From: CAVSRC01 sp963730325
Lineage (GTDB): Bacteria > Pseudomonadota > Alphaproteobacteria > Rhizobiales > Kaistiaceae
Length of the DNA stretch: 64,000 nt
Direction: 5' to 3'
Assembly: GCA_963730325.1 (NCBI GenBank)
Contig: CAVSRC010000019.1
Coordinates: 310,001 to 374,000 of the forward strand
The stretch's first letter is position 1; every line of letters starts with the position of its first letter. Shown here one piece after another: positions 62,705-64,000 of this stretch. The translations under genes and the position numbers were made by a program. Below the pieces are notes generated by a model, which searched no databases, was not told the origin of the DNA, and worked only from the letters and a program-made list of their open reading frames with translations.

Positions 62705-62723
62705 AACCGGGCGCCGCCCGGTT
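62705..62723 (+). terminator. GC hairpin after tusA
   Basis: AACCGGG pairs with CCCGGTT around a five-base loop, 30 bases after the tusA stop. There is no T-run, so it is a weak candidate for the end of the sHdr transcript. Confidence 0.35.
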
Positions 62724-62898
62724 CGCGTGCGTGTGCTCGTCATTCGTAGATGACAGTGGCATTTCCAGGTGGCGCAAAGCTCCTCAAGGCACACGAACAT
62801 CGGTAGGTTGCCAACGCGGCGTGGTGGGAGCCCCGCCCGGGCAAGAGCGGAAGGCTCTCTACTGTGCCGCCAACGACGCTCGTTGTTGCAGCACAGCA

Positions 62899-63564
62899 TC
62901 ATCCGTGCCGTTTGTGGGCCCGCAGGATTTTGTCGATCATTGCTTGGCGTTTTTCAAAATGGCCGGGCTGTCGCCACAGCGCGCTTTCGTCCCCATGCCC
63001 CAAATCAACGCGCCGCGTCGGCACACAGATGTGCTTTTCGCCTACCAACAAAGAGAAGGCTATGTCATCGCCCCTGTCGATAGGGGCCAATCTGAGGATA
63101 TCGCCGTAAACTTTCGCGAGCAATTCCTTGGAGAAAAGCATGAACTGGCCAAGGACGATGTCGACCATGCCGAATGCCGACTCTCTCACGTACCGGCCCT
63201 GCTGCAGATTCCTTCCCTCTATTCCGAATATCCGCGTCGGATCGTTTTGCTGCTTCTCGTACAGGTTGGCGATGTCGTCGCGGGCCAGCATGAAATCATC
63301 GTCCTGAAAAAGGATCGTCTGGTTGCGCGCCAACATCGCCGCAGCGTATCGTGCGTACGCCTTATAGTTGTGCGTCGAATTTATCACCGTGTATCCGGGG
63401 TCTCCGAACCGCAGGTCCGGATTATTGTTCCATATGATGATCTCATCGACGACGTGCGTCGACCGCAGCCGTTCAGCAATTGGCGGAATGTTTCTCCACC
63501 TTTTCCAGCTCAGGAGGATCGCGGTGACTTTGCCGACTGAATGCATATCGAACGCAAAGGGCAT
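62899..63564 (-). CDS. Glycosyltransferase-like protein with lower GC content
   Basis: A 221-residue soluble protein resembling GT-A fold transferases. The start of the fold shows as VTAILLSWKRWRNIPPIAERL, a donor-site DxD-like motif as LFQDDDFMLARDD, and a later acceptor-site region as IDRGDDIAFSLLVGEKHICV. The base composition is visibly less GC-rich than the rest of the window, suggesting acquisition. ATGs at 63564 and 63546 are both possible; no clear ribosome site decides. A tRNA-Lys gene lies 175 bases away. Confidence 0.68.
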   Translation of the reverse strand: MPFAFDMHSVGKVTAILLSWKRWRNIPPIAERLRSTHVVDEIIIWNNNPDLRFGDPGYTVINSTHNYKAYARYAAAMLARNQTILFQDDDFMLARDDIANLYEKQQNDPTRIFGIEGRNLQQGRYVRESAFGMVDIVLGQFMLFSKELLAKVYGDILRLAPIDRGDDIAFSLLVGEKHICVPTRRVDLGHGDESALWRQPGHFEKRQAMIDKILRAHKRHG

Positions 63565-63738
63565 GGGAGCGGATGAGCGGCCAAACCGATTGTTAGTGTG
63601 TGAACGGCCGCAGGGGGTTGCCGGCTTGGGCGTTTCCAAGTGTTAGCGGTTTGTAGCACGGCGCCGATATATCCGACAGACCGTCCACCTCGGCAAAGCT
63701 GCTGATCGATCTATACTTGTCTGCGTTGGGGGTTTCTC

Positions 63739-63814
63739 TGGTGAGCGCGTCGGGGCTCGAACCCGAGACCTGCTGATTAAAAGTCAGCTGCTCTACCAAC
63801 TGAGCTACGCGCTC
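63739..63814 (-). tRNA. tRNA-Lys (anticodon TTT)
   Basis: Full cloverleaf on the minus strand: acceptor arms GAGCGCG and CGCGCTC pair, the D arm is GCTC-AGTTGGTAGA-GC, the anticodon loop is CTTTTAA with anticodon TTT between stem halves GCTGA and TCAGC, and the T arm is TCGGG-TTCGAGC-CCCGA. CCA is encoded at the 3' end. Length 76. Confidence 0.97.
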
Positions 63815-63889
63815 GTCCGGCGCCTACCCAGCGCCCAACTGCGGCGGACCCTATAAGTGGCCCCGGAGGGGGTCAATACGCCTCCCCCC

Positions 63890-64000
63890 TTACTGGAAGG
63901 CCTTGAAGGTCGGGATGGTGCGCGTGTCGCGGATGCCCCCGATCGGCTGCACCTTCTCCGTGATGAAATGGCCGATATCGGCATCTTCCGCCAGGTAGAA
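63890..64000 (-). CDS. Lrp/AsnC ligand-binding-domain protein, 3' part only
   Basis: The last 36 codons and TAA of a gene that continues beyond the window. It reads HFITEKVQPIGGIRDTRTI and ends FKAFQ, the typical end of the AsnC/Lrp C-terminal effector domain (alpha-beta sandwich, with G-I/V-x-x-T-x-T). Whether it has a DNA-binding domain cannot be seen. Confidence 0.6.
   Translation of the reverse strand, partial: FYLAEDADIGHFITEKVQPIGGIRDTRTIPTFKAFQ

Overview
The window looks like a chromosome segment of a high-GC alphaproteobacterium, probably of the order Hyphomicrobiales/Rhizobiales. Evidence: dense GC-rich coding with ATGA/TGATG start-stop overlaps, a lipoate-dependent heterodisulfide-reductase-like (sHdr) sulfur oxidation locus, rhizobial-type intergenic palindromes and a CtrA-like box. 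The order is an inference from gene content; no rRNA is present.

Layout. 0-6 kb: glmU, ccdA, a tandem-PAS diguanylate cyclase, moaA and a PanE-like reductase. 6-18.7 kb, all minus strand: a very long transcription unit, hoxF-hoxU-hoxY-hoxH-protease-hypA-hypB-hypF-hypC-hypD-hypE, then an oxalyl-CoA-synthetase-like ligase and the PanE-like gene. It encodes an NAD-coupled bidirectional [NiFe] hydrogenase and its maturation set. Five consecutive genes (hoxU to hypA, 13.2-16.2 kb) carry frame lesions, each net +1, and hoxH also has an in-frame TAG; hoxF and hypB/F/C/D/E are open. 18.7-19.6 kb: a long intergenic region with a perfect FNR/FixK box. 19.6-25 kb: an ADP-forming acyl-CoA synthetase/GNAT fusion and an ABC importer. 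25.2-29 kb: a second, unrelated hydrogenase, an intact [FeFe] HydA behind a NuoF-C-terminus/GltD fusion, with an imperfect FNR-like site upstream. HydE, HydF and HydG are not in the window.

29-31.6 kb: a Sel1-repeat protein, a Cys-rich secreted protein and a rhomboid. 31.7-45.4 kb: a polysaccharide cluster (polymerase/ligase, chain-length protein, priming glycosyltransferase, two GT4 enzymes, an epimerase-WecG fusion, deacetylase, FemAB-like protein, Wzx-like flippase). 45.4-47.8 kb: a GNAT protein and an arsR-arsC-aquaporin operon.

47.9-62.7 kb: sulfur oxidation. Sulfite dehydrogenase and diheme cytochrome c sit beside an ECF sigma/anti-sigma pair, a lipoate-protein ligase, a metal-binding-like small protein divergent from an inactive-looking class I amidotransferase homologue, then dsrE-hdrC1-hdrB1-hdrA-hyp-hdrC2-hdrB2-hyp-lbpA-yeiH-dsrE2-tusA. 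From family knowledge, TusA/DsrE proteins hand sulfane sulfur to the Hdr-like complex, lipoyl-LbpA takes part in electron transfer, and sulfite is oxidised by the SorA-type enzyme; moaA and ccdA at the start of the window would serve its molybdenum cofactor and cytochrome c. The last kilobase holds a lower-GC glycosyltransferase-like gene, tRNA-Lys and a partial Lrp/AsnC-domain gene.

The most interesting points are two hydrogenase classes side by side, one apparently decaying; the NADPH-type diaphorase fusion for the [FeFe] enzyme; and a pseudo-amidotransferase and two operator-like dyads in the sHdr locus.
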